Source: Gemmatimonas sp.
Lineage (GTDB): Bacteria > Gemmatimonadota > Gemmatimonadetes > Gemmatimonadales > Gemmatimonadaceae
Length of the DNA: 64,000 nt
Assembly (NCBI GenBank): GCA_013822425.1
Contig: PNKL01000009.1
Location: forward strand, 29,703 to 93,702
Reading direction: 5' to 3'
The position numbers and the translations under genes were made by a program. The first letter of the stretch is position 1, and the number at the start of each line of letters is the position of its first letter. Below are positions 43,698 to 53,576 of this stretch, one piece after another. Under the pieces are notes generated by a model, which made no database searches, had not been told where the DNA came from, and saw nothing but the letters and a program-made list of their open reading frames with translations.

Positions 43698-45908
43698 ATG
43701 CACGGCCGCAAGGTAGTCGCCACTGGAACCATCGCGACGCTCGCCATCCTCGCCGTTATCGGCGGATGCGGTGAGGCGACCACGGGTCCCACTTCGGTGA
43801 GGCCGGAGGACTTCGCTTCCAGCCTGAGGCTGCTCTCGGGCAACCAGCAAAGCGGATCGGTTGGCGCCGCGCTCTCCGAGGTCCTGACCGTCAAGGTCGT
43901 CGACGCCGGTGGGCAGGCGGTGGCCGGTGCCACGGTCCTTTGGCAGGTGCGCGACGGCGGTGGCTCGATCAACCCGCCCGCATCCACTTCGTCGGTTTCC
44001 GGGCTTGCCTCGGTGACCTGGACGCTCGGCACGACGCTGGGTGCCAACAAGGCCGTCGCGATTCTGCAGAGCAACTACGTGCGCGACAGCGTCGTGTTCA
44101 CGGCGACGGCAGGCGTGGGCCCGGCTTCGCGACTGACGCTGGTTTCGGGCAATGGGCAGACGGGACGCGTCGCAAGTGCGCTCGTCCAGCAGCTGACCGT
44201 CAACGTGAAGGACCAGTACGGATACGCCACCTCGGGCAAGCAGGTTGTCTGGGCGGCGGGGCTCTTCAGCGGCACGCTCACCGCGGCCCGCGACACGACC
44301 GATGCCTCCGGCAACGCGAGCGCCACGTGGGTGCTCGGCACCGCGGCGATCGGCCAGACCGCGACTGCGACGGTTGCCGGCATTGCGCCGATCGCGTTCA
44401 CCGCGACCGGCACGCCCGATACCAGCCGTGTGCTCACGACGACCGTCAGTCCGGCCACGTCGGCCGCGGTCGGTAGTTCCGTCGGAACGATCACGGTGCA
44501 GGTCGCCGACCGCTTCGGCAACCCGATTGCCGGTGACAACATCAACTTCGCCGATTCCACCGCCGGCGGCGGCTCCGTGTCGGTGACGGCGGCGGCTACG
44601 AACGCCAGCGGGTTGGCGTCGACGACGTGGACGCTGGGTCCCAATCCGGGCACGCAGTTCTTGCGCGCGCGGCTCCTGCCGCGTCAGGAGCGCGTCTCCT
44701 TCACCGCATCGGCGTGGATTCAGTTCACGCAGGTCTTCGCCGGCAACTATCAGGCCTGTGCCATCGGCACCAATGATCGCGCCTATTGCTGGGGGTACGG
44801 AGAAGACGGGCAACTCGGCAAGGGCACGACCAAGACCACGTACGCGCCCTCAACGGCCGTGACGGGGGCCGACTCGCTGATCGGACCGTTCCTGCAGTTC
44901 CGCACGATCCAGCTGGGACGCACGTTCGGCTGTGGCATCACGGTGGCCAAGCAGATGTACTGCTGGGGTCGCCTGAATGGTAACACGCTGCAGCCGGTGC
45001 CGACGGGCGTGACCTTCACGCCGCCAACGACGGTGAATACCATCGCCACGGGTGAGCGCCATACGTGCATGACGACGCCGTCCGGCCTGGCGTACTGCAC
45101 GGGCACGAACGATGAGGGCGAGCTGGGCAACGGCACGTTCACGACGGCAGCGAACTATGTCGGCGTCCTGCCGGCGTTCTCCACCTGGTCAGGGATTGCC
45201 GCTGGCTCGCTGCACACGTGCGCCGTGCCGCGCTATGCCGGCGCCGGCACCGTGCGGCCGTGGTGCTGGGGCTTCAACTCCTCCGGTCAACTCGGCGACG
45301 GAACGGTAACGACGTCCAACGTTCGAGTCGCGGTCACGCTGCCGGCGCTCGTCACCGAGATCGATTCCACGTCACTGGTGGTCGGCGTAGCACACAGCTG
45401 CGCCATCGTAGCCACCAGCACGAGCCTTGCGAGCCCGGTGGGCAGCGTCCTTTGCTGGGGGAGCAACGGCTTCGGTCAGCTCGGCAATGGCGCCGCGTAC
45501 ACGAGCACGTCCTTCTCGAATGTCGCGGTCGCCGCGGCGGCGGGGCAGACCTTCACGTCGCTGACCGCAGGGGAGTATCACACCTGCGGTGTCACGACCG
45601 CGGGCGCCGCGCTCTGCTGGGGGCGCAACAACGCCGGCCAGCTCGGCGACGGCACGCAGGTGACGCCAGCCACGGCGGTGCCGGTGACGGTTGCTGGCTC
45701 ACTGACGTGGCGATCGCTCAGTGCCGGGGAACTCTTCACCTGCGGCGTGACCGGCACCGCGTCGGGCGGCGGGACGACCACCGGCGCCGGCACTGTCTAT
45801 TGCTGGGGCGATAATGAGTACGGACAGATCGGCCAGCGCACGGCCGGTCTCAACGGATTGCCCGAACTCACTCCGAAGATCGTGAAGGGGCAGCAGGCAG
45901 CGCCGTAA
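43698..45908 (+). CDS. RCC1-repeat lipoprotein with bacterial Ig-like domains
   Basis: A 736-residue lipoprotein: signal peptide with lipobox AVIGGC. Three Big-1-like Ig domains (about residues 30-330) have the alternating motif VTWTLG/ATWVLG/TTWTLG at each end. An RCC1-type propeller follows (about 345-720) with repeats such as YCWGYGEDGQLGKGT, CWGFNSSGQLGDGT, CWGSNGFGQLGNGA and CWGRNNAGQLGDGT. Each repeat carries paired Cys in the C-x-CWG pattern. Display at the outer membrane is likely, with a binding rather than enzymatic role. The gene lies on plus between rsmB and fmt, both on minus. Confidence 0.88.
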   Translation: MHGRKVVATGTIATLAILAVIGGCGEATTGPTSVRPEDFASSLRLLSGNQQSGSVGAALSEVLTVKVVDAGGQAVAGATVLWQVRDGGGSINPPASTSSVSGLASVTWTLGTTLGANKAVAILQSNYVRDSVVFTATAGVGPASRLTLVSGNGQTGRVASALVQQLTVNVKDQYGYATSGKQVVWAAGLFSGTLTAARDTTDASGNASATWVLGTAAIGQTATATVAGIAPIAFTATGTPDTSRVLTTTVSPATSAAVGSSVGTITVQVADRFGNPIAGDNINFADSTAGGGSVSVTAAATNASGLASTTWTLGPNPGTQFLRARLLPRQERVSFTASAWIQFTQVFAGNYQACAIGTNDRAYCWGYGEDGQLGKGTTKTTYAPSTAVTGADSLIGPFLQFRTIQLGRTFGCGITVAKQMYCWGRLNGNTLQPVPTGVTFTPPTTVNTIATGERHTCMTTPSGLAYCTGTNDEGELGNGTFTTAANYVGVLPAFSTWSGIAAGSLHTCAVPRYAGAGTVRPWCWGFNSSGQLGDGTVTTSNVRVAVTLPALVTEIDSTSLVVGVAHSCAIVATSTSLASPVGSVLCWGSNGFGQLGNGAAYTSTSFSNVAVAAAAGQTFTSLTAGEYHTCGVTTAGAALCWGRNNAGQLGDGTQVTPATAVPVTVAGSLTWRSLSAGELFTCGVTGTASGGGTTTGAGTVYCWGDNEYGQIGQRTAGLNGLPELTPKIVKGQQAAP

Positions 45909-45913
45909 ACTAC

Positions 45914-46076
45914 GATTGAGGATATGGACCCAGGATTCCGATCGAGGATTCCGATTTGGGACCGCGATTATCGATGGGGCGCCCGGCTCAGCCAGGCGCC
46001 CCATTCGTCTGTCAATCGCCAGTCGTAATCCCAAATCGCAATCCTCAATCGCCATCCGGATTCCATATCCTCAATC
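45914..46076. repeat. Long nested palindrome between convergent RCC1 and fmt genes
   Basis: The spacer 45909-46074 is one large imperfect palindrome. GATTGAGGATATGG (45914-45927) is exactly complemented at 46063-46076. GATTTGGGA near 45953 is complemented near 46030. The core is the stem at 45974-46004. The arms are built from the words GGATTCCGAT, GCGATTG and GAGGATT. Its right end runs into the fmt stop codon. Confidence 0.85.
45974..46004. terminator. Bidirectional terminator-like hairpin
   Basis: ATGGGGCGCC (45974-45983) pairs perfectly with GGCGCCCCAT (45995-46004) around an 11-base loop. It lies midway between the convergent ends of the RCC1 gene and fmt, as expected for a shared terminator. 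No strong T-run follows on either side. Confidence 0.6.
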
Positions 46077-47004
46077 AGACCCAGCGATCTCCCACAGCGA
46101 CTGATCGCCCCTGCGCCCAGTCCAGCGCCGCCATGCGCCGCTTGCCGGCGGGATGTACTTCGCGAATGGCCACGGCCCCGTCGGTGCACGCGACGATCAC
46201 CCCCATCTCGTCGGTCTCCAGCACCTCGCCCGGCATCCCCGAGCGGTCAGTGATTGCCCTCGCACCGAACACCCGGACCTCGCCGCCGCGGACCGTGCTC
46301 CACGCCCCGGGCCTGGGGTCGTACGCCCTGATGCGGCGGGCAACGACGTCCGCGGGCTGGCTCCAGTCCACACGAACGTTCTCGCGTTCGATCTTGCGCG
46401 CGTAGGTCGCGGCCGCGTCATCCTGCGGCCGCTCTGCCGCCTCGCCCAGTTCCATGAGCGCAAGCGCCTCAATCAGCGCTGTCGCACCGAGTTCTGACAG
46501 CCGCAGGGTGAGCTCGCCACCGGTCTCGTCAGGCTCGATCGGTGTGGTGAGCACGTGAATCACCGGTCCGGCGTCGAGCGCGCTGACCATGCGCATGATG
46601 CTCACGCCAGTCTCCTCGAACCCCTCCGCAATCGCTGCCTCGATGGGCGCGGCGCCGCGCAGCGCCGGCAGCAGCGAGGCATGGATGTTCAGCGTGCCCA
46701 TCCGCGGCAGGTCGATGACTTCCCGCGGCAGGATGTGCCCGTAGGCCACAACGACGGAGAGGTCCGGGTCGAGATCGTGCAGCGCCTGCACGAACTCCGG
46801 GCCCCGCGGCTTTTCCGGCTGCAGCACGGCGATGCCCTCTTCCATCGCCACCTGCTTGACCGGGGACGGCTCCAGTTGCGACCGCGACCGGCCGCGTGGC
46901 CGGTCGGGCTGCGTGACCACGCCCACCACGTCGAACCCCTCGCCGATCAGCGCGCGGAGGGGCGGCGTGGCGAAGTCAGGCGTCCCCCAGAACACGATGC
47001 GCAC
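46075..47004 (-). CDS. fmt: Methionyl-tRNA formyltransferase
   Basis: A 309-residue Fmt. It formylates initiator Met-tRNA. MRIVFWGTPDFATPPLRAL begins the formyltransferase domain. NIHASLLPALRGAAPIEAA is the SLLP signature with catalytic Asn and His, and TGVSIMRMVSALDAGPVI follows. The C-terminal OB domain starts near 205 (ATYARKIERENVRVDW). The GTG at 47004 overlaps the def stop (TAGTG). Second in the def-fmt pair. Confidence 0.96.
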   Translation of the reverse strand: MRIVFWGTPDFATPPLRALIGEGFDVVGVVTQPDRPRGRSRSQLEPSPVKQVAMEEGIAVLQPEKPRGPEFVQALHDLDPDLSVVVAYGHILPREVIDLPRMGTLNIHASLLPALRGAAPIEAAIAEGFEETGVSIMRMVSALDAGPVIHVLTTPIEPDETGGELTLRLSELGATALIEALALMELGEAAERPQDDAAATYARKIERENVRVDWSQPADVVARRIRAYDPRPGAWSTVRGGEVRVFGARAITDRSGMPGEVLETDEMGVIVACTDGAVAIREVHPAGKRRMAALDWAQGRSVAVGDRWV

Positions 47005-47555
47005 TAGAGCTCCTCGTCGGGATGCTCGCTGCCGCCGACCTTCAGGACGCGGATGAAGCCAGGGTACTGATCCTTTTCCTCGTCCCACCTGGCGAGCGCG
47101 GCGCGCCGCTTGAGAAAGCTCAGGTGGTCGAGGAAGAGCTTGCCGTGCAGGTGGTCGATCTCATGCTGGAAGCAGCGGGCCAGGAGTCCCTCGGCCGTCA
47201 CCTCGAAGGACGCACCGTCGCGGTCGAGGGCCTGCACCGTCACGCGCGAGGGGCGTTCCACATCGCCGTACACGTCCGGAATGGAGAGGCATCCTTCCTC
47301 TGCCTTCGCCTTCGGTCCCGTGGTTCGGACGACCTCCGGGTTCACGAGCGCGTAGGCAGCGCCTTCGACATCGACGACGCAGACGCGCTGGGTGCGCCCC
47401 ACCTGCGGGGCCGCGAGTCCGATGCCGTTGGCGGCGTACATGGTCTCGAACATGTCGTCAATCAACCGGCGGATATCGTCGGTCACCTCGGTCACCAGGC
47501 GCGTCTCTTCGCGCAGCACAGGGTCGCCGAGCACCCGAATCGCGAGCACGCTCAC
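47004..47555 (-). CDS. def: Peptide deformylase
   Basis: A 183-residue Def. Motif 1 GIGLAAPQVG, motif 2 EGCLSIP (Cys metal ligand) and motif 3 QHEIDHLHG (two His ligands and catalytic Glu) are intact. It removes the formyl group placed by Fmt. GTG at 47555 overlaps the yajC stop (GTGA). The order yajC-def-fmt gives coupled expression of export and N-terminal processing genes. Confidence 0.96.
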   Translation of the reverse strand: MSVLAIRVLGDPVLREETRLVTEVTDDIRRLIDDMFETMYAANGIGLAAPQVGRTQRVCVVDVEGAAYALVNPEVVRTTGPKAKAEEGCLSIPDVYGDVERPSRVTVQALDRDGASFEVTAEGLLARCFQHEIDHLHGKLFLDHLSFLKRRAALARWDEEKDQYPGFIRVLKVGGSEHPDEEL

Positions 47556-47911
47556 GCCGCCGACGAGCTTGCTGGCGTGAAGACCTGCGCCACCGCCCGC
47601 CGCTGCACGACGATCTTCACATCGCCGGTGCGGACGGTCACGAGGTCCTCCATGCCCTTGCTGCCCTCGCCCACCAGCTCCTTGATGTGGACGACCTCGC
47701 CCACGACACCGCCGGTGGTGACCACGCCGTCGCCCTTCTTCAGGGCCATGACCGCCGCCTCGAGCGCCTTCCGCTGCTTCTGCTGCGGGCGGATCATGAG
47801 GAAGTAGAAGATCAGCATGATCGCGGCGAGCTGGAACAGGAACGGCACGAGCGAGCCGCCACCTGTGGCGGGGGCTGCAGTCTGCGCGAAGATCGGAAGG
47901 ATGGCGGTCAT
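47552..47911 (-). CDS. yajC: Preprotein translocase subunit YajC
   Basis: A 119-residue single-pass membrane protein. The membrane segment is FLFQLAAIMLIFYFLMIRPQ (residues 24-43), followed by QQKQRKALEAAVMALKKGDGVVTTGG and VVHIKEL, the YajC signature. It associates with SecDF and SecYEG. ATG at 47911 overlaps the tgt stop. tgt-yajC adjacency is widely conserved. Confidence 0.93.
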   Translation of the reverse strand: MTAILPIFAQTAAPATGGGSLVPFLFQLAAIMLIFYFLMIRPQQKQRKALEAAVMALKKGDGVVTTGGVVGEVVHIKELVGEGSKGMEDLVTVRTGDVKIVVQRRAVAQVFTPASSSAA

Positions 47912-49047
47912 GGGCTGGTCGGTTGCGAATGGTATCGTGCGAGCCACTCGCGGCTCCACGAGGCAAAGTCGCCCGCGAGGATCCGGCTGCGGGCCTCGCG
48001 CATCAGCGCGATCAGGAAATGTACATTGTGCAGCGACAACAGGCGCGCGCCCAGCATTTCGTCGGCCTGGATGAGGTGGCGTATGTAGGCCCGGGAAAAC
48101 CGGCGGCAGCAGCCGCAGGCGCACCCTTCCACCACGGGGCGGTCGTCGTCCCGGAACTCGGCGCGGCGCATGTTGACGCGGCCGTCGGGCGTCAGCGCCG
48201 CGGCGTTGCGGCCCATGCGGGTGGGCGCCACGCAATCGAAGAGGTCCACGCCCCGCGCCACGCCCTCGAGCAGGTCATCCGGGTAACCCACCCCCATCAG
48301 GTAGCGTGGCCGGTCGACGGGAAGGGCGTCGTCGCACGTCTCGAGCATGGCGTACATGTCAGGCTTGGCCTCGCCCACCGACAATCCGCCAATGGCGTAG
48401 CCGTCCCAGCTCCCCAGGTCCGCGATCGCGCGGGCGGCCTCGCGCCGCAGGTCCTGGTGGATGCCGCCCTGCACGATGGGGAAGAGCGTCTGCGGCGGCG
48501 CGTCCGGCTGGGCATGCAGGCGGTCGAACTCGGCGCGGCAGCGCCCCAGCCAGCGAATGGACCGCGCGCTCGCGTCGCGCGCGGCCGCATGCTCGCTCTG
48601 CCCCGGAATGACGTGGTCGAACTGCATGATCACGTCGGCCCCGAGGTTGGTCTCGATGGCCATCACGCCCTCGGGCGAGAAGTGCCGTGACGAGCCGTCA
48701 ATGTGGCTGCGGAACGTCACGCCCTCCTCGTCCACCGTGTTCAGCGATGCCAGCGAAAAGACCTGGAAGCCGCCCGAGTCGGTGAGAATGGGGCCGCGCC
48801 ACGCCATGAAGCGGTGCAGCCCGCCAAGTCGCCGGACCAGTTCGTCGCCTGGGCGCAGGTGCAGGTGATACGCGTTGGCGAGGATGATCTGCGCGTGCAT
48901 GCCGCGCAGTTCGTCCGGGTCCAGCGCCTTGACCGTCGCCAGCGTGCCGACCGGCATGAAGACCGGCGTGTCCACCGTGCCACGCGGCGTGTGAAACGTG
49001 CCGGCGCGCGCGCGGTCGGACTTGGCCCGGATGTCAAAGCGGAACAT
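47908..49047 (-). CDS. tgt: Queuine tRNA-ribosyltransferase
   Basis: A 379-residue Tgt that exchanges guanine for preQ1 at position 34 of GUN tRNAs. DTPVFMPVGTLATVKAL, LTDSGGFQVFSL (general Asp), PIVQGGIHQDLR, GGLSVGE and YLMGVGYPDDLLEGV are present. The zinc site is GCACGCC plus a later His in SLHNVHF. ATG at 49047. queA lies upstream, separated by the long palindrome. Confidence 0.96.
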   Translation of the reverse strand: MFRFDIRAKSDRARAGTFHTPRGTVDTPVFMPVGTLATVKALDPDELRGMHAQIILANAYHLHLRPGDELVRRLGGLHRFMAWRGPILTDSGGFQVFSLASLNTVDEEGVTFRSHIDGSSRHFSPEGVMAIETNLGADVIMQFDHVIPGQSEHAAARDASARSIRWLGRCRAEFDRLHAQPDAPPQTLFPIVQGGIHQDLRREAARAIADLGSWDGYAIGGLSVGEAKPDMYAMLETCDDALPVDRPRYLMGVGYPDDLLEGVARGVDLFDCVAPTRMGRNAAALTPDGRVNMRRAEFRDDDRPVVEGCACGCCRRFSRAYIRHLIQADEMLGARLLSLHNVHFLIALMREARSRILAGDFASWSREWLARYHSQPTSP

Positions 49048-49065
49048 GCGGGAAAGCTACGGGTG

Positions 49066-49205
49066 CGGAACGAGGAGGAGGTAGAGGCGAAGGCACGAGG
49101 AACGGGAGTCGGAACGAGGAGGGAGATCCTGGGTACGCCAGGGACCTCCCTCCTTGTTCCACCCCTCGTCCCCCGTCCCTACGCCTCTACCTCCTCCTCG
49201 TTCCG
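49066..49205. repeat. Long palindrome between queA and tgt
   Basis: The 164-bp spacer between tgt and queA is almost entirely an inverted repeat. The outer 24 bp match perfectly (49066-49089 with 49182-49205; CGGAACGAGGAGGAGGTAGA plus four more bases). Inner parts pair imperfectly (GGAACGAGGAGGGA against TCCCTCCTTGTTCC). The word GGAACGAGG/GAGGAGG recurs within each arm. The loop centres on GGTACG near 49130. A transcript would fold into a very stable hairpin and could act as an attenuator between two genes of the same pathway. Confidence 0.88.
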
Positions 49206-49211
49206 TGCCGT

Positions 49212-50246
49212 TCAGAGTATCACCATCGCATCCCCATACGAATAGAACCGGTACCCCTCACTGATCGCCGTCTCGTACGCTCGCATGGTCAGGTCGAACC
49301 CGGCGAACGCCGCGACCAGCATCAGCAGGGTGGAGCGGGGAAGGTGGAAGTTCGTCACCAGACGGTCGGCGCTGAGCACGCGGTGCGGCGGGTGGATGAA
49401 GCTGCGCGTCTCGCCCTCGCGTGCGTGAAAGACGCCGCTCGCGTCCACCACGCTTTCGAGCGTTCGCAGCGACGTGGTGCCCACGCACCACACCTTGCCG
49501 CCGCGTGCGCGCACGGAGTTCAGTTGGTCCGCGGTCTTGTCCGAGACGAGGTACTGCTCCTCATGCATGACGTGATCCGCGAGCGATTCCGCTTCCACGG
49601 GCTTGAACGTGCCGGCTCCCACGTGCAGCAGGACTTCGGCGCGCTCGACGCCTCGCGCCTCGAGGGCGGCGAGCAGTGCGGGCGTGAAGTGAAGCCCTGC
49701 GGTGGGCGCCGCCACCGAGCCCGACTGCCGCGCATAGACCGTCTGGTAGCGTTCCACGTCCATGGTCGCGTCGGCGCGCGCGATGTACGGCGGCAGGGGC
49801 ACATGGCCGTGCGCCTCGATGAGCGCCGCCTCGTCGCCGTGCACGACGAGGCGCACCAGGCGCGTGCGGCGTTCGGTGACCTCCTCGATGATCGCGTCGA
49901 ATCCGGGCGCGATGTGCACGGTGCGACCGGGCTTCAGCTTGCCGCCCGGGTGCACCATTGCCTCCCAGCGCCCGTCGTCGTGGCGCCGCAGCAGCAGGAT
50001 TTCGGCGGGAGCGCCGGAAGCGCGCCGGCCGAGCAGCCGCGCGCGGAAGACGCGCGTGGTGTTGAGCACGAGCACATCGCCCGCCGGAATGAGGTCGGCG
50101 AGGTCGGCGAAATGCCGGTGCTCGATGACCCCGGACTCACGATGCACGACCATCAGCCGCGACGCGTCGCGCCGCGTCATCGGGGCCTGGGCGATTCGCT
50201 CCACCGGCAGGTGGAAGTCGTAGTCGCTGGTGCGGTCGCCTTTCAC
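49212..50246 (-). CDS. queA: S-adenosylmethionine:tRNA ribosyltransferase-isomerase
   Basis: A 344-residue QueA. It adds the ribosyl part of SAM to preQ1-tRNA to form epoxyqueuosine, directly before or after the Tgt step. DYDFHLPVERIAQAP starts the family pattern. RDASRLMVVHRESG, GDVLVLNTTRVFRARLLGRR, APTAGLHFTPALL, HVGAGTFKPV and NFHLPRSTLLMLVAAFAG are intact. The GTG at 50246 is used; a good Shine-Dalgarno box is not evident. Confidence 0.95.
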   Translation of the reverse strand: MKGDRTSDYDFHLPVERIAQAPMTRRDASRLMVVHRESGVIEHRHFADLADLIPAGDVLVLNTTRVFRARLLGRRASGAPAEILLLRRHDDGRWEAMVHPGGKLKPGRTVHIAPGFDAIIEEVTERRTRLVRLVVHGDEAALIEAHGHVPLPPYIARADATMDVERYQTVYARQSGSVAAPTAGLHFTPALLAALEARGVERAEVLLHVGAGTFKPVEAESLADHVMHEEQYLVSDKTADQLNSVRARGGKVWCVGTTSLRTLESVVDASGVFHAREGETRSFIHPPHRVLSADRLVTNFHLPRSTLLMLVAAFAGFDLTMRAYETAISEGYRFYSYGDAMVIL

Positions 50247-50261
50247 CGGTGTGCCGTCATC

Positions 50262-52472
50262 CTATGGCGCGATCAGCAGTGACGTGCTGCGGCTCGCCTT
50301 CGCCCCGGACACCGTGTCGGTGATCTCGACCGACAGCGTGTAGCGCCCCGCCGGCGCCTCGCGGAGCGAGAGCGTCACGTGGTCCACCGAGACGTCACGC
50401 GCCGCGGCATCGCGCGCGAAGTCGAGGGTCACGCGATCATTGCCGCGTTGCACGCCGACGAGCCCGCCGATCTGGGCCACGATTCGCCCCGCGACCGACT
50501 TCGACGCCTTTTCGAGCACCAGTCGGACCGTATAACGCTGGGCCCCGTCACGGGCAGCCAGGTTGTACACCTCCCACGCGAGGGCAAAACCGCGTGCGCG
50601 CGGCAGCGTATCGGGGGCCGGCAGGATGGCAAGCTCGTGCCATCGGCGCGCGGGGGCGGCGCCAGCGGACACGGAGGCTGCGACGACGATGTCGCTCAGT
50701 CCCAGGCCGAGGCCCACCGCGATACTGGGCGCGAACATCGTGCCGCGGGCCGCGCCGCCGCCTTCCACCATCGCCTCCGCGCGCGCATAGAGGTCGCCCG
50801 CGGGTGCGCGCAGCTTCCAGCCCGCGCGCCCATCGTTGTCCGGGCGCGTGGAGTCACGTGCCACGGCGTCGGCTCCGTCGGCGAACATCCATATCTGCGC
50901 CATCGGCGTCAGCCCGCGCACGCCCTCGACGCGCATGCGCTGAATCGGGACCACGCCCGCGACGAAGACCGAGGGGTGCGCACCGTCCGGGCGGAAGCGC
51001 GCCACGCGTAGCGGAATGGAGTCGATGACAGGGATTCCCGGGGCGCCCACCCACGTGGCGGGGGCCTGCGACTGTACCTCCTCGTTTATCGCGACGTCAT
51101 CGAAGCCCGCACGGAAACGGTTGAAGATCGGCTGGTAGTGCACGATGAACTGAAGGCGTGGGGCGAACCACCAGAACAGGCAGGTCTGGTTGGCGACGTC
51201 CGGTGTCTCAGCCTCCGCCATCGCGCCGGCGCACGACCAGTTGGCCGTCACCTTGGGGAAGCCATACCGGACATGAAGGTCGCCGGGGAAGGTATCGACC
51301 CCGTGCATTCTCTTCTCCTCGTCCGTGTAGCGCAACTCGGCAAAGGCGACGCGCGCCAGGTACTCGGTGCGCACCTCGTTGCCGGGCACACTCCACAGCG
51401 GATCGGCCGCTGTCCAGACGAACTGCATAGTACGCGCGCGCGCGTCGGGCGACAGTGCGTCGAGCGCCTTCACCGCCTTGGGACGCATGATGCGCTCCAC
51501 ACGGTCGAGCCGGGCACGCGCGGTCGCGGTCATCTGCGCAAAGGCGCTGTCGAACGACGCCATGGCCCCCGGCTGGTTGCTGCGGTGCTGGGCGAGGCCG
51601 AGTGCGAGCCACGCGTCCGGATCCCACGGTGCGATGGCCAGCCGTTCGCGCGCCACGACGAGGAGCTCCTCCCACCGTCGGCGGTCGGCGAGAGCGGCCA
51701 TGCGATGCCGCCACGGCAACGGCAGAGTGGGAGCCGCGCGCGTGGCGGTTTCGAAGTACGCGAGGGCGTCGTCGAAGGCGGCCACGCCGGGCGGTGGATT
51801 GCCGCCGAGGGGAGAGGACCGGCTTTCAATTGCCTGCCGCACCATGTCCGCGCTCGAGCTTACCGACCGGCCGTCAGGGCCTGCCTGCTGAGCGAGGATG
51901 TCGAGCATACTCGCCCCTGGCCCGTTGCTCAAGGACATCCGCCGCCCGAACATCATCTGGTAGTCCTTGAACGCAAGCAGACCCAGCGCGTCGGCCATCT
52001 GCGCCACCGCCAGGGAGTCGCTCTGCGCGCGCGCGGCGTCGAAGGCGCGCTTGATGTAGCGCGTGGCGCCAGCGCGTACCAGCGGCGATCCCTGCGATCG
52101 GTACGTCGCGAAGTCCACCAGGAAGCGCACGCTCGTCGGTTCCAGCGTCACCGCCTGCACGAGGGACGAGTCGGCGGCCTGGTTCAGACGCAGTTGCTCT
52201 CGGTCCACGCGCGTGCCGACGGCGCGTTTTCCCTGCGAAAGCTGCCACGCCAGCAGCCCGCGTGCGTGCCACGTCACAGCCGGGGCGTCCGGGCCCGCGA
52301 CGAGCGTATCGAGCCGCGCCAGTGCGGCCAGCGAATCAAGGCGCGTCGCGGTGACCGGGAGCGGCGATTGCTGGGCCTGCGTGACGCCGGCGCCAAGCAC
52401 GCCGAGCGCAGCCATGAGCCGCAGCGCTCGGGGCAGGGAGCCGCCGTGCGGTGCGGCCGCCGCGCGGCGCAC
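50262..52472 (-). CDS. GWxTD-domain exported protein
   Basis: A 736-residue exported protein: signal peptide from the GTG at 52472 (RALRLMAALGVLGAGVTQAQ). TPR-like helical repeats lie at about 60-330 (WDPDAWLALGLAQHRSNQPG). The GWxTD domain starts near 370, and here the tryptophan motif appears as WTAADPLWSVPGNEVRTEYL, then GDLHVRYGFP. A C-terminal beta-sandwich ends VSGAKASRSTSLLIAP. GWxTD proteins are frequent in Gemmatimonadota, Acidobacteria and Chlorobi-like lineages and have no known function. An ATG at 52415 is an alternative start but would shorten the signal peptide's charged region. Confidence 0.8.
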   Translation of the reverse strand: MRRAAAAPHGGSLPRALRLMAALGVLGAGVTQAQQSPLPVTATRLDSLAALARLDTLVAGPDAPAVTWHARGLLAWQLSQGKRAVGTRVDREQLRLNQAADSSLVQAVTLEPTSVRFLVDFATYRSQGSPLVRAGATRYIKRAFDAARAQSDSLAVAQMADALGLLAFKDYQMMFGRRMSLSNGPGASMLDILAQQAGPDGRSVSSSADMVRQAIESRSSPLGGNPPPGVAAFDDALAYFETATRAAPTLPLPWRHRMAALADRRRWEELLVVARERLAIAPWDPDAWLALGLAQHRSNQPGAMASFDSAFAQMTATARARLDRVERIMRPKAVKALDALSPDARARTMQFVWTAADPLWSVPGNEVRTEYLARVAFAELRYTDEEKRMHGVDTFPGDLHVRYGFPKVTANWSCAGAMAEAETPDVANQTCLFWWFAPRLQFIVHYQPIFNRFRAGFDDVAINEEVQSQAPATWVGAPGIPVIDSIPLRVARFRPDGAHPSVFVAGVVPIQRMRVEGVRGLTPMAQIWMFADGADAVARDSTRPDNDGRAGWKLRAPAGDLYARAEAMVEGGGAARGTMFAPSIAVGLGLGLSDIVVAASVSAGAAPARRWHELAILPAPDTLPRARGFALAWEVYNLAARDGAQRYTVRLVLEKASKSVAGRIVAQIGGLVGVQRGNDRVTLDFARDAAARDVSVDHVTLSLREAPAGRYTLSVEITDTVSGAKASRSTSLLIAP

Positions 52473-52482
52473 CGCCGCTGCC

Positions 52483-53514
<1,032 letters not shown>

Positions 53515-53576
53515 GCCTGAATGTACGCTCTGGTGGAGGAGTGTAAACGGCGCGGCGTGCGTCGGCCGCGGCCCGC

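Noticed and set aside
49066..49205. A preQ1 riboswitch between queA and tgt
   Set aside because: The spacer is a purine/pyrimidine word palindrome with no H-type pseudoknot pattern and no A-rich tail typical of preQ1 classes.
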